A stretch of DNA of 64,000 nucleotides from Rhodocollybia butyracea (lineage: Eukaryota > Basidiomycota > Agaricomycetes > Agaricales > Omphalotaceae): positions 1 through 64,000 of the forward strand of contig JADNRY010000276.1 of the NCBI GenBank assembly GCA_015501585.1, read 5' to 3'. The notes beneath the pieces were generated by a model. The model did no database searches. It worked only from the letters and a program-made list of their open reading frames with translations, and was not told the origin of the DNA. This document shows positions 45,771 through 58,341 of this stretch, piece after piece (position 1 is the stretch's first letter; each line of letters begins with the position of its first letter). A program made the translations under genes and the position numbers.

Positions 45771-47053
45771 TGGTTGTATATGTGAGATAATGAGCTAGCC
45801 ACGTATCCCAAATTGGAAGGAAGGAGATCTTATGAAGGGCATTGCGTGATTGCGAGTGCGTGGAAGGATGAGCCCAAATTCGTGGAAATCGGGCTTATCC
45901 TCCGACACTCACGCTCACTTATGATAAATCAAACTGTTAATGTGTTCTGAGTGACTTTCATTCCTGTGAAAGCACTCTACACATGCATGTATGAAATCGG
46001 CCCTATCACTAGTATGGGACTTATTGAGACCGAGAAGGGTCTGCTCTCTTAAGTAATGATCCGTTAGTTTGGGCAGGAAGATGTCGTAGCCTGACACATG
46101 AGTGTGGTATTTTAGTAAATACCTCGAGAATCGACCTGTTCAGCTTCCAGTATATTTGTTATCTTTTCTTTTTTCGTTGCTAGACTTTGGTACCATGAGG
46201 TCAAGCATTCGCCGGTTCCGTGCGCACAATCGCTCCTATCCCTTCACTTGCTGGCAAAATCATAGGGTTGCTGCCCCATCTCAACCTTCAAACGCTGGAT
46301 GCGCCGTCCGGTTTTGCCTTTATCTGGTGAGTTCCATTAATCAAGTTATGCCGTCATTAAAGTATTTATTTGTTGCTCTCACTTACGGTAAATATCGAGA
46401 TTGCAGCTAACGTTCTTTTCGTCAGATGATCCCACCCTCCATTTTTGGACCTTACGTCGCCAACCTCGGAAAGCGAAGAAAATTTGTTATTTACACAATG
46501 TTTCTGAGTAAGTAGCATTATACACCGTGGCAAGAAAAATACACCCCACGATCCTTTGGCCTGTCAAATATCTTTGAAATTAATTTCAATTCTTACATAC
46601 TTATTGTAGACGTATTGTTTATCATATGGATCTAGACAGAACTCATGACGGAACTTACATTTCTATAAATATAAACTTCACATGTGTGTGGCATAAATAC
46701 ACAGCAATTGATTGTCACTGGGTGTTCCTAACCAATCATACCAGCTCACTGCAAAACCATAGGCGTCATTTGAGACAAATTTAGATGACAAATAAAAGGT
46801 CAACCACCTATATTTTCCTTCAAATGAATGCTCTTAGGCAACAGCCCCGCAAACAAAATCTTTCCATTTTAAGGGTTATATACTCGGGCCCCCAGAAAGT
46901 AACGGTCCGAGTATCTTTTGGCAAAATCTCAGCAACTGCGGTAGGCGGCATGGGCAAGGTTCAATATTTTTTGGAACCTTTGCAAAATTAATGCAAAATC
47001 TAGGGTCGGACTGATATGCCGTTTTTGATGAGTGTTCTGCACTGGTCCGCATT
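45771..47053. other. No gene recognised
   Basis: Region where the missing N-terminal half of the helicase would be expected; no ATPase motifs seen. Short open stretches only. Confidence 0.35.
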
Positions 47054-49354
47054 CGTTCCGGACTGTATAATTCCAAGTCTTACACCCAAGTCTCAAGTCT
47101 AAGTAAATTACAAGTCTTATTCAAGTCTCAAATGAATGAACTCAAGTCTTGAAAATGGTCAAGTCGTAAAACGCAAGTCTTGTGCAAACGAGTGCACCCC
47201 TCAATGTTTGCCAAAACCGTTATCATCGGTTGCCGATGACAACGGGAATAGTCCATTCATTTAGGGCTAGTCCTGCCAATTTTTCAGGGCGAAATTTTCG
47301 GGTATAAAAATATTTTAAGCCGGCGCTACAAGGCACTACGATCATATGATGGCGTAATGCAATCACCCTTTGTCACCTTTTGTCACGTAGAGAATTCCAC
47401 ACGATGAGGGATGCAGGAGGGATGTCCTTCCGGAAGTACCATTACCATTGTAAAATTGTAAAGGGCACAGAAGAGTAAAAAATGAGGAGATCATCTACTT
47501 ATGTCACAGCCACTCTTTTGTGCTATACATTCCCCTAGTATCGGCCCCATATGTCCCTCCTCATGTGTACAACCTTAATATGCCTTGAAGGACACAGATT
47601 ACAGTGGAGCTGATACATAGGCATCTTGATCACATTCACACTGAGCTTAGAGTTCAAAACAAGCAAAACAAGTGGAAAGAGGATGAAAACAGCCACAGAC
47701 GAGCACTAATTACAAGAAATAAGAAAAGAGATGACGGTTGGTCACATACAATCACTCGTTACTGTAATATCATGTGTTCCGTTCCGGGCGCTCCGCTCAT
47801 CCGAAATATTTTGACACCCGAAAATTTCGCACTGAAAAATTGGCAGGACTAGCCCTTACCGTTGTGCGCTATATTTGAATTCAATGTGAGCTAATCAATG
47901 CCATCAATTAGCTACCCATTGTGTCCAATGGATTGCCCAAGTCGATACTCAACGGTTTCAAGTCCCGACCTTCTGTAATACATAATAGACTAATGTTACG
48001 CTGTTCCATCTTCACGAGAAGAAGGATGCATGTTTGTTCTTTATTGTTGCATGAGGCGCATGTTCCGTAATAAAATGCTGTGATGCGCCTCCAGTCGGAC
48101 TTCAAAATTTGAGACTTGTGGTGTAGGGTCACCTCTCCGAAACGGAATGATCACTATCAATTGGTATAAGGGCTTGACTAGTGTTCTGGATGAAATCCCC
48201 GTTCCTATCCTTGACTATCTTTCTGTTATCAAGTCTTTCAGCATGCAGCACGTTGTGAGTTTCCTCAATTTGTTGAACAAGAGGAGGAACGCCATAAAGC
48301 AAAGAACCCGCCACCGCCTCTCTTGAAGCAGGCAAGGCCACAGCCAAAACTCCGGAAAAGAGTATTTGATGAAGATTTTGCCGAGGAATTGAGTACCAAT
48401 GTTCCAAAAAAGGTAAAAATAGTGCATACAGCACCCAGGTCAAAGAAGGGCTCTGGGTCAAGAAAGTAAAGATGATATTGTATGTATGTATTTGAAACTA
48501 GAGCTACCAATTGTCTGTAGGTAGGCAACTGGTTTCTACATCTACCTACGGACTTTAATATTATAATACTCATGTAACTCCACTATTTATATCAAGCTGT
48601 AAAGTACTTAGGAATGTTTTAAGCAAGATTTGTACTAGTTCAGGTTTTCAAACCCACAATGATATGGAGAAGGCATATACTCCACCTGTTGAAAACCACT
48701 GTATAGAACCGAGTGTGCACTCATGCATCACCTTGGCTTGTGACCAATGTGACAGCCAAGGTGAAGAATGACAGTAGTGCAAGACTTGAGTGAGACTTGA
48801 GCACAACGTGAGAAGACTTGAGAGATAGTTTGACCAAGACTTGGGTGAGACTTGACCAAGACTTGACTTAGACTTGACTTAGACTTGACTTAGACTCAAA
48901 GACTTGACCAAGACTTGAGTCGAGCTCAAGCCAGACTTGAGTTGAGTGAATTAGACTTGAGTTGGCTAAATCCCAAGTCTAGCTAGACTTGACCAGATTT
49001 GTATGAAGTTTCCCAATATATATCCTTAGTTCAACATTAAAGTAGTATAGGTAAGATATTTTCATGGTGGTGTGTTGACTTAGACTTGTTTTTGATTGCC
49101 ATCACTGTCCAACACCAATAATGTCAATTCGTTGTAAGAACAACATCATTATAGGAGCTCTAGTGTATGTTAGTGTATGGTAGTATCATATTCAAGTCTT
49201 ACTGAGCCATATCTCAGCCATATATACCGTGCGAACTGCAATCAAACTCACATCAGTCACTTAGATGATCGATGTAAATGACAGCATTTACATTGATCAA
49301 TACATTAGACTTGAGTCTCGAGTCTAGACTTGGGCTAGACTTGGAATTCTATGT
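47054..49354. mobile_element. Inverted-repeat element with CAAGTCT subterminal repeats
   Basis: The left end (TATAATTCCAAGTC, about 47066) and right end (GACTTGGAATTCTA, about 49354) are inverted. CAAGTCT/AGACTTG occurs many times near both ends (47080-47185; 48780-48990; 49305-49342). Dense subterminal repeats suggest a hAT-like element of about 2.3 kb, but no transposase or target duplication was found. It carries the 592-bp MITE at 47264. A near-perfect hairpin (GATCGATGTAAATG / CATTTACATTGATC) lies at 49267-49298. Confidence 0.55.
47264..47855. mobile_element. Tourist-like MITE (592 bp)
   Basis: Inverted ends begin GGGCTAGTCCTGCCAATTTT and match for about 40 bp with few changes. TTA flanks both sides (47261-47263, 47856-47858). 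A 3-bp TTA/TAA duplication with GGG-starting ends is typical of PIF/Harbinger-derived MITEs. It has no coding capacity. Confidence 0.85.
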
Positions 49355-50197
49355 GCCGCATTAGTTCCCACCAGCTCTCGTTAATAAACATGGGGGCGTA
49401 AAAGTGTAAAAGACCGTGTACTGTCTTTGGGAATACTTAGTGGAAGTTCTTTGCTTGTGCTGTAACTTGTAAGCCATATTTGAATGAAAAAATGCGTAAG
49501 ATAGGTGCATCACCGATACGGTCATGTCACATGTGTATGTATTTTGCTACATAAACGAGCTGCCTCGACGTGGCAGCCATGTGAATCTGGTATTGAACCT
49601 TTGAGAACCGAGTTAACATATTGTGCCATTACTAGCACTTTGAGTGAGATAGCTTGTTATTTATAATAAAGTCTACCTGTAAGGTAAGTAAACAAGCAAA
49701 TATTGAAGGATAATCACTTATTTCAAGTTGGTAAGTAATACATATGGGTCAAGGATAAGTAGAGAAAGGGAGAAATATCACCCATGGGTGGACAGACTCA
49801 ACTTCCCTGACCCGGACTATACAGATAGTTGACAACCTCCCCTTGCGCTCTTTTGCGCTCTTCGTTGAGAATTAGCAAAAAATGAGACCGTGACTAGATC
49901 AGGAATGGATATTAAGATGAACAGGGTGCAAGATGACAAGTATTCTCTTCACAAGAGACAGCTAGCTGCTAGCTAGGCTAACATGAATACGACATCCTAT
50001 CCACTTCGAAGCATGTACTTTTCACAGTGAAGAACTCGGGACTTAGAGGTCCTAGTCTAACTCCGATTTGAATCTTCAACTTGAAATTTAGTGTAACAAA
50101 GTGATTTTTTTTACCAATAGTATCTATATCATGCCATAGGTGATTCTTATTGGTCGAGAAGCCCTCTAGGAGCCTCGAGCTTGTTGTTCAAACCGAC
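49355..50197. other. No gene recognised
   Basis: Unique AT-rich sequence. Its last 8 bases (50190-50197, AAACCGAC) are the target duplication of the next MITE. Confidence 0.4.
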
Positions 50198-50775
50198 TAG
50201 TGATGTGCGGGCTGGGGCCGGGTTCAGGAGCCGCGGCCAAGGCCCACTCAGCCGCGGCCAAGGCTGACAAAAATCCTGAGCCCGGCCTTCCCCCAGGGCC
50301 AAGGCCGGCCAGGGCTGGGCTGAGGCTCAGGCCGCGGCTCAATGCCTTGTCCTTTTTGTTGGTGTATTGGTGAAAAACAAGTACATTGCGGTGAGTATTA
50401 GTAAGTAATTCACTCACAAACATATAATTAGAGTCATACACCTCACAATTATGCCAGTATAAGCTCATGGGTAGTCACATAAAGTGACATCTGTTCCATC
50501 AAAACCCAATATACACTTGTGATTATATAGTTTGAGCCCATGTATAGAGGGAATAGTCAAATAGACCGAGATTTAATGGAACATAGAAGGTTTGTATCCT
50601 ATCTAGGCCACGATAATCCTTGAATTCACTCATTAATCCCAGTGCTGATGGCCCCGGCTGAAGGCTCAGAGAAATCTTCAGCCCGGCCTTGAGCCCTGCT
50701 TGAGCCTTGCCAAGGTCAGGTCGGGCTGGGGCTCAGAGGGCTCGAGGGCTCAGAGCCCTGGCCCGCACATCACTA
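50198..50775. mobile_element. hAT MITE (578 bp), TAGTGATGTGC family
   Basis: Ends TAGTGATGTGCGGGCTGGGG and GCCCGCACATCACTA; exact 8-bp duplication AAACCGAC (50190-50197, 50776-50783). Both ends are very rich in GGCC/GGGCTGAGG-type words, the middle is AT-rich. It is the same family as 57719-58333, 13209 and 59272. Confidence 0.95.
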
Positions 50776-50837
50776 AAACCGACAAGCTTGAGCGGAGCGC
50801 CCACTAAGCGCCCATCAGACGACCTTTCAGTACTCGT

Positions 50838-51070
50838 AAAATGTTTTGAAGTTTCAATTTTTTTTCAACGCTGACAGATTGATTGACATATTGATTGGAT
50901 TGATTGGTGCCTTCTAAAGATCCAAGTCGGCATCACTGCTGTGGTCAAAAGTAAAACTGTCAATCAGCGTTGAAACTTCAAAACATAATGCAAACGGCTG
51001 TAACGGAAATAATTTTCAATAATATGTCAAATAATCTGTCGATAAATACGTCATCATTCTGACATATTAT
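50838..51070. repeat. Two inverted repeats
   Basis: TGTTTTGAAGTTTCAA with TCAACGCTGA (about 50841-50875) is mirrored at about 50958-50988. TTTCAATAATATGTCA (about 51017) is perfectly mirrored by TGACATATTATTGAAA about 30 bp later. These may be small nested MITE remnants. Confidence 0.65.
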
Positions 51071-51299
51071 TGAAACATTATCTTCGTTACCTGTTACTAA
51101 TTTCAGGTAGTTTTAATTAATTCCCGGATATTACTCGGCGACCGATTTCCTGTTGTGGAGTTGAGAGGTTCTAATTATTATATCTGCAGCGGCCGTAATG
51201 ACAATGGAACTGTATGTTTCGGAGTTTGGTCTATGTTCAGGCTTGGATGAATTGGAGGCTGTCATAGGTAGCAGCGGCCTGTTATTCAAGCATTAAGTA

Positions 51300-51770
51300 A
51301 TAACTCGGCATAGTGCTCCGTGCGCTGCTAGAGTGAATGGGAAGGAGTCTGGTATTATTATCAATGCCATACATGTCGATGACATGACCAGCTTCGCGTC
51401 AGATGATGCCCTCACAGAGCAAGCCAAACTCGAAGTTCACTCAAAGTTTGATGTTCAGGAGTTAGGACCAGTCAGACAAATCTTAGGCATGGAAGGCACT
51501 AGAGACCCCGCATCCGGCTCTATCGCGCTCACACAGACTCAGTATCTGAAGAAAATACTTGAGAGATTTGGCATGACTAACAGTCACCCCGTTACTACAC
51601 CACTCGATCCTAATGTCAAACTGGAAAGGACTCCAGATCGCGGAGTTATGGAGTGAATACTCCCCCGCTGTTGGATCATTCAATTTTGTCGCCACCGCTA
51701 CTCGACCTGACATGCAGCACACTGTCCACGAATTAGCTCAGTACTTGAGTAATCCCTCACCGACTCACTA
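51300..51770 (+). pseudogene. Copia reverse-transcriptase relic
   Basis: AIHVDDMTSFASDD carries the copia active-site pair DD, followed by GPVRQILGMEGTRDP and TQTQYLKKILERFGM, the usual downstream segment. After a shift near 51655 the reading continues with FNFVATATRPDMQHTVHELAQYL. The relic has no LTRs, nothing upstream of the active site, and ends near 51770. It differs in sequence from the copia element at 4181-9707. Confidence 0.8.
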
Positions 51771-52033
51771 GACATTATGAAATTTTCCAGGAAAAAATGA
51801 ACGTTTTCAAGTTTCCGGGCCAAAAAAACGAATGTTTACCTGGGACATTAAGCTTTACAGTGGGTAATTTTTGTGCAATTTAAACAGGATAAAGAAGGGC
51901 TTCAATATTTATGACAACAACTGTACTCCCGAGAACACAAGGTGATATGTAATAAAACTTTTTCACGCCGCTTAAGCTCAACACTGAGCTTCATGAGGTA
52001 CTTACATTGAAGAAATAGACAAACATCAGGCCT

Positions 52034-53700
52034 TCACCTTCCTCTGTTCTGTTCTTGGAGGAATATAAACAACTGCAAAATCTCTTGTACCTGACCCCAG
52101 CCAGGGCCAATGCCTACAACTTGCACAATATCTGGGAAGATCTGAAACAGCCCTAGCGCAATGGCTGGGGCATGGGCGATTTCAGCCATCACATTACAAT
52201 AGAATCTGTTTAATGGGTGCAGAGAGATCGTAGGGGGTATCTGAATCATGGATTGGAGAGCTGTGCAAGTTTGGATAGGATAGGAAAGGTCCTTCAAGTT
52301 GGCAGAATTTCTAGCGAAATGCATCAGAGATTCAAGAGATGGTAAGTCATCAGTTGCAGTGAGAAATAACTCTTCCAGATGAGGCCACGCGCAGCTGATT
52401 CGCGCTGTGTTCTGGTCTGATAAGGGTAGTGGGATATCAAAATGAAGGTACACGAGACTTTTCAGTCCCAACAGTGGTTCAAATATCAACCAAAGGTGGA
52501 CCTCATCGAGGTCCTGAAACGACGTAGAACTCTTGGTAATTGTCAAACTCCGCAGGAAGGGAAATGAGGTAAAGAGTGGGGTAATGGCAGCAAAAGCTGC
52601 TAGAGGTGGGTTGCCAACATCCTGATACTCCCATTCAATGGTCAACTCCTGGAGTTCTTTGGGTCTGGTAGCATCAAAAAATTTGTTCAAATCCAAAGCT
52701 GACCCCTCGATTATCAATTCTTTCAATGATGGGAATCCACTCTCAACACCTCCATAATCAAGAACTCCTCCGCGTAACGACAGTGCAAGGTTGATTAACT
52801 TTGGTAATGCGGCAATAGCTCGAATGAAACCCTTCTCAAGACGAGACAGGCTCAACACATCGAGGCCTTCCAAAGCAAGGAGGCAGCTTAGTGAAACCGA
52901 TAGTCCAGAATAATTATAATCCTGGAGAGTCAAAGACTTCAAAGCGGGAACATTTGAGACTAGAGCGGCCAAGGAATCCCCTAGATCATGCATCGGGTCG
53001 TCTTCTGGAAGCCATTCCAAATACCTTGGCCATGAAACCTCCCACAACGTGGTTGCCAAAAAGAGGGCAAATGAATCTGAGCTCCGTAAATGACTCGTAC
53101 TAATTCGAAGCGTTCTTAGATTTCGGAATATGGGTTTTTGGGTGCCAAGGTATGAGTATACAGAGCAGTGTACAGCCTCCTTGCTGCCCTCGCGAGGTTC
53201 CCAATCATCAAATTCGCGGACACGGGAAGTGTAGAAATTTAGACGGTCCCAAGAAGATGGATCAATTGGTTGTAGAAACATCTAATATCATGATTGGCAA
53301 AGCATTGACCCAAAGAGAGGTCTGCTACACACCTTCTGCCCATTGACCATCGTGGTTTCCGGTAGAACTGATAACACTGGGCCTATACCGTTTATCCTCT
53401 TCCATAAAATGTCCAAAGCAGGGTGAAGGAAAATCTTTGAAACAAGGCCCAGGGATAGAAGGTCTTGTTTTCTTGAGGTTTCTGCACATATAGTGACAAT
53501 AATATCATAGTTCAGCTGTAGATATTAGACTCAGTGTATATTCAAATCACAAACATACTTTTAACAAGGCCTACCTCTAATGCAGCACGGACGTACCATC
53601 GTGGATGAGAAGGGAAATTTCCAATCTGTTGGTTGCCTGACGGAGCGGACCTCACAAATGCCGAAGACACATGGACACTAATGAAAAAGAAGAAGAGGGA
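52034..53700 (-). CDS. F-box / leucine-rich repeat protein
   Basis: Three exons are supported: 52034-53281, 53333-53515 and from 53575 upward, joined across GT-AG introns of 51 bp and 59 bp that keep one frame. The F-box lies in the middle exon (LNYDIIVTICAE ... DLLSLGLVSKIF ... ALDILWKRI), typical of fungal F-box proteins that link targets to SCF ubiquitin ligases. The long last exon has leucine-rich segments (LKSLTLQDYNYSGLSV; LEGLDVLSLSRLEKGF; LKELIIEGSALDLNKFF). About 500 residues in all. No in-frame ATG is clear in the first exon, so the start, between 53660 and 53790, is uncertain. It looks intact and is the best host-gene candidate here. Confidence 0.8.
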
Positions 53701-53799
53701 GCAAAATGGCGATTCAGAGTCAGAATGGTAAGGAAATGGGCGTACGTCGGGTCAAGCTCGATTTCACTACGCCTAATCTCACTTGACATTTGAAAAGAA

Positions 53800-55690
53800 G
53801 AAGAAAACAAGGGGTATGAGATGATTCGTTCGTTTTAAGTGAAAACAGGACCAGTAAGCCAGGTGGCTCTCAAGAAGACTGATAATTGCCGAGACTAGGG
53901 AGTTTCGCTAAAATCGAAGCCAGCATGCCACCATGCGGTATGTCAGTTACTGTACCATTTCGAACACTTTGTAAGGGGTCTGACGTGTGACCCCACATCC
54001 CGAAATAAAATTTTGTAAGATCCCAATTGTATGTGTGACCACTACGAAATTTTAGTGCGCCCCACCGGAAGAAAATTGGTACATGTAGCGCCAATGACTC
54101 AATTTTGTATTCATAAGGTCACTCCAATACCTTGACTAGGTGTGACCTTTCGGATGATCCAGGTCCCTTGAGACCCGTGACTTAGGAACTGCTCGAAATG
54201 GAACAGTAATAGAAGACTGAATGATAATAGTGTTGACTTTTTGTTATTTAGTTAAGAAGTTAAAGCGTCTCGCAGCACGAACACCAGAGGTTCAAGCAAA
54301 TTCCGGAGGTACGCTCTTCTTCTCCTTCGCATCTCTCCGTCAAACTCTCTCAAATTTACTGCACCAAGGGAATAATATACTGACATCACTCAACTCCCGG
54401 CAACGGCCTCGAATCTGAAGCTTGATAGCTCGCAATGTCACACCAACATATATGTATTTCCGAGACTAAACTTACATTCCGTGCATACTCGAATAAAATC
54501 TATATGCCTTGACAGCCATTTGTTCGGTCCTAGGAAGTGGAATACATACATTAAATGAAAGCCTGTCGTTCAGTTTCGAATGACATTTTTGCCTTGACAA
54601 ACCGATTGATTTGGTGGGCGCCTATGAAGTGGAAAACGTTAGGTAATGAAGAGCTGTCAAAGTATGAGCCATGGAAGCCAAGCTAGGCTTCACGCCACGC
54701 CGCGACAGGATCTTGATAGCTCTACTTATTTACATTACACTTACTTTATTGTGAGTTATCCTCCCTTATCAGAGTAATTGTTGGCCAAAGCGTGGAAAAG
54801 TTCTTGACTGTACAAATAGCTATGCCACCTGCTTGTACAGCATACAAATACGAGAAGTATGTAGTAGATGTACTCCCCAGCTCCAGATATGCAATATAAA
54901 TTACGGGATTTATAAAGTGTCCCTACCCCATCTGCAAAACCTGGGATGAACTTTGGAACTTTGGAATGCACTGGAATGCTCTGGAGTGTTCTGGGCCTTA
55001 ACAAAGTACCATAAACCAAAAGACATTCACCGTCGCCCGCCGTCGCCTGCCGTCACCCAACCCTGACCGTTACGGCGGACTATGGCAAACGCTCCACTTT
55101 GCAAAGGGGCCCGCACCCTGTTGATTCTTCTCTTGCCCGTAATACTTACGTATCTGGATTCTGGACCAGGGACCTGATTCATTAATTGATACCCACCTTA
55201 CATGATCCTGGAAATTGATTTCAGGTTTATTAAATCTGCAGGGAATCTACAGCCCCTTTCGGGAATACAGCTGTTTATGCCACTCATTCTAGGGGCTCCA
55301 TATTATGGGACTTCTGTTAGGAGATCCAATCAGTGTCCAATCGGGCGGTCAGTCCAGTGATCTAACACAAGTAGTAAGTGCGGTTGAACAATTTATCAGC
55401 TACATCGGAAACGTATGAGTACTATGGTACTACATGCCAGTATATACTGCACATCCCGTATAATATTTTGAATACAATGAGTAAGTATACGGACTCACAA
55501 ACATACGGTTTCAGCTACCTAAACACCGGAGTTGCCTTATGGGCAAATCTACAACACAGATGTTGCGCGACATATGTTCTGATGCAGTGTTTGTACTCAA
55601 TGACAGGGGTTAAAACGAACGAAACACGGCAAAAAAATGGTCATCACGACCACCAAGCCTCGATGTTATGATATGAAATGTTCAATTTGC
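53800..55690. other. No gene recognised
   Basis: Short open stretches only, for example 54756-55019 minus. CGTCGCCCGCC/CGTCGCCTGCC short repeats occur near 55031. Part may belong to the upstream exons of the following gene. Confidence 0.35.
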
Positions 55691-55691
55691 A

Positions 55692-57446
55692 GATGCGTTG
55701 GCACAGTTTGACAATGCCCGGGATACGATGCTAGACGGAAGATCACCAGATGCCACATTTGAAGAGTTTCCCAAGGAGAGGGTTGAAGAATACATCAATT
55801 TGGTCCTTTGTGGTGGTTGCAGATATTACACTCTAGATCCACCTGAAAATTGTGAGGACGGCTATAGAGGTGCCCAGTGCTTTACAGATATCGATTCTGC
55901 GCTCATTTTTGGAGACGATCATTTTCCGTGGGAGGACACGTACGACATTTTTACGACTTATGCTCTCCGTAAGTCCCACGCCGGCAGCCTTCATATCCGT
56001 CTGAACTTTGTGGTACGCTCTTACCCTTTTCTGAGAGAGAGCTTTCTGATCCCTGGTTCTGTTGTTAGTCAAATAACGAAGACGGGATCCAATCACAAGA
56101 TCCTGGTAGTCACGCCAAGGTTTTGTGGGGGATATGTGGCAACAGGCATCGGATCTATCTAATGCTGCCCAATATTCCAAAAGAGCAGAATTTAAAGACC
56201 CTGCTCCCCTTGATATACAGTTCAACCCGGTCAGCAGCAGGTGATATCCTTCCTCGTACATCGAGCCCGACATACAGACAGAACTCATCATTTTACAACC
56301 AGTACCCAGGATACAGAATCAAGAAAGACAATTCCGGCCCAAGGTCTTGGGGTTGCATTTGCAAATGAAGCTCTGCATAACATCCAGAGATACCAATGGG
56401 GAAAACATGCGTACTGGTTTGTTCAGATGAGAGGAATCAAGGATAAATCGCGTCACTTAATCTTTTAGACTGAAACAATTGTGGACGATATTCTCCGTGA
56501 TATTAACAGACAAACAAGCACAGTCATCCTTGATGTAGGGCTGGAGGTACATTTGGGAGCCAACTACGCAGGCCTACCAGCCCGTGGGCCTCATGTGCAT
56601 CAGCTATTGGCTAACGACATCTGGGGTCTTACGACGGAGGAATGGCAAGATAGCCTGCCCACCTACCAGCCTGATGTATGGGCTTCAAATGCACATGTAG
56701 CGGGCTTCAGATGCAACTTCTCCCGCCATCCAGTCACAGAGAATCAAATTTATTATGCTCAGGTCTATGCATCAGATAAATTTCAGACCTACAATGCAGG
56801 GTCTTCCTCTGGTCTTCTCCTTCTTGCCTCCCAGGTGAGGTCCTGAAAATGAAGGGTCCAGATGATGCTCCGGTGCAGCTACAAAAATATATCAGGCAAT
56901 CTCGGAAAATCAAATTGACCAAACGCCACAGTTGTTTGTCTTGAAGTACGGGTCCCTTCCCACAGAGCAGCACTTGTTTATGATGAAGAGCTTGATGCTG
57001 TGGATTTAAGTGACTACATCTACGCCATTCCTGTGGAATGTGTCTGGTAAAGCCTAGTGTTCTTTTTTGTATATTCAATGTTTTAACGGGAACAACCTTT
57101 CAATAGGGCATGGTGTCTGCACCGCATTACAGCTTGTTTCATGCTACTCCGGTACTCTGCCTCACTGATGACAAGTAGCCGGAAAGACATCCAAAACCTT
57201 ACTCTTGTTGCTACCACTGTCCATTCTTTCAACTCTATTCATTACCGGCCTGGAACAATGATCTGGGACCGGCAATTGGCCGAAGCAATATTTTCAACTG
57301 CCAAACTTGCAGACGATCCTACCCAGAGGGATCTCATGCTATGGTCTCCTATGAGCAATCAGGAATTGGTGCCGGTTTTATATCATGGGGCTCTATGGCT
57401 ACCATCGATAGTTTATCCGGCTCAAACCAAGCCAGCGTGCTATTGA
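55692..57446 (+). CDS. Unrecognised multi-exon gene, possibly decayed
   Basis: An acceptor TTTGCAG at about 55686-55692 opens a 155-residue frame (FDNARDTMLDGRSPDATFEEFPKER; CGGCRYYTLDPP). A second part in another frame holds GVAFANEALHNIQRYQWGKHAYWF (about 56345-56430). The third, 56481-56846, reads VILDVGLEVHLGANYAGL and HQLLANDIWGLTTEEW, and the last, about 57085-57446, reads SFNSIHYRPGTMIWDRQ. The pieces read like one soluble protein of about 500 residues, but not all joints show clean splice sites, and a TAG follows HLIF near 56466. I cannot assign a family or function. Confidence 0.45.
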
Positions 57447-57450
57447 AACT

Positions 57451-57606
57451 ATTGAAATAAAAGAGAGTTCTCAGCGACAGTGGTAGAACGACGCTTTATT
57501 ATGTACCTATTGAAATAAAAGAGAGTTCTAGGTACATAGTCAGTAATAAGTACAAGAAATAAAGAATGTGAGTACTAACCTCAGCGACAGTGGTAGAACG
57601 ACGCTG
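57451..57606. repeat. Duplicated short blocks
   Basis: ATTGAAATAAAAGAGAGTTC occurs at 57451 and 57510; CAGCGACAGTGGTAGAACGA occurs at 57473 and 57582, the second inside a CCTCAGCG...CGCTGAGG inverted repeat. This looks like a local rearrangement or the ends of a small insertion. Confidence 0.7.
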
Positions 57607-57718
57607 AGGTGCCAATATATGTAAAATACAATTAAAAGAATGTGTCACATGGACGTATGTAAGTAACGTAATGAAAGCAGAAAATATTCTGGTTTCGTTA
57701 TGGCATGAATCCACGAAC

Positions 57719-58333
57719 TAGTGATGTGCGGGCCAGGGCTCGGAGCCTTTGAGCCTCTGAGCCCGGCCCTACTGAGCCCCAGCCGTCCTGACCTTGGTAA
57801 GGGCTCAAGAAGGCTCAAGGCCAGGCTGAGATTTTTCTGAGCCTTCAGCCCGGGCTTGAGCCGCGGCCTTCAGCACTGCAAATCATTTGTTAGTTGAGAG
57901 ATTATTGAAGGTCAAATTGGACATATTTCTTCTAATTTTACTAGTCTTAGGCCACTTTGACGGCACCAGTCATACATGGGCTTAATATAGACAATCAGCA
58001 GTGTATATTGAGTTTCAATAGAACTGATATCACTCTGTGTGACCATCCTATGAACCTCTATTTGCATGTTTGTGGGGTGTTTGACTGTTATATTGTTTAG
58101 TACTGAGAGGATTACTCACTAAAGGGTGACTAATATACCCCATAAGGAAGGTTTTTTTGCGCTCTATGCTAATATAAATCACAGAGCGCTGAGCCGCGGC
58201 TTGAGCCTCAGCCCAGCCCTGGCCGGCCTTGGCCCTGTGGTAGGGCCGGGCTCAGAATTTTTGTCAGCCCTGGCCGGGGCTAAGTGGGCCTTGGCCGGGG
58301 CTCCTGAGCCCGGCCCCAGCCCGCACATCACTA
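57719..58333. mobile_element. hAT MITE (615 bp), TAGTGATGTGC family
   Basis: Ends TAGTGATGTGCGGGCCAGGG and CCCGCACATCACTA; exact duplication CCACGAAC (57711-57718, 58334-58341). Same GC-rich ends and AT-rich centre as 50198-50775. Confidence 0.95.
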
Positions 58334-58341
58334 CCACGAAC

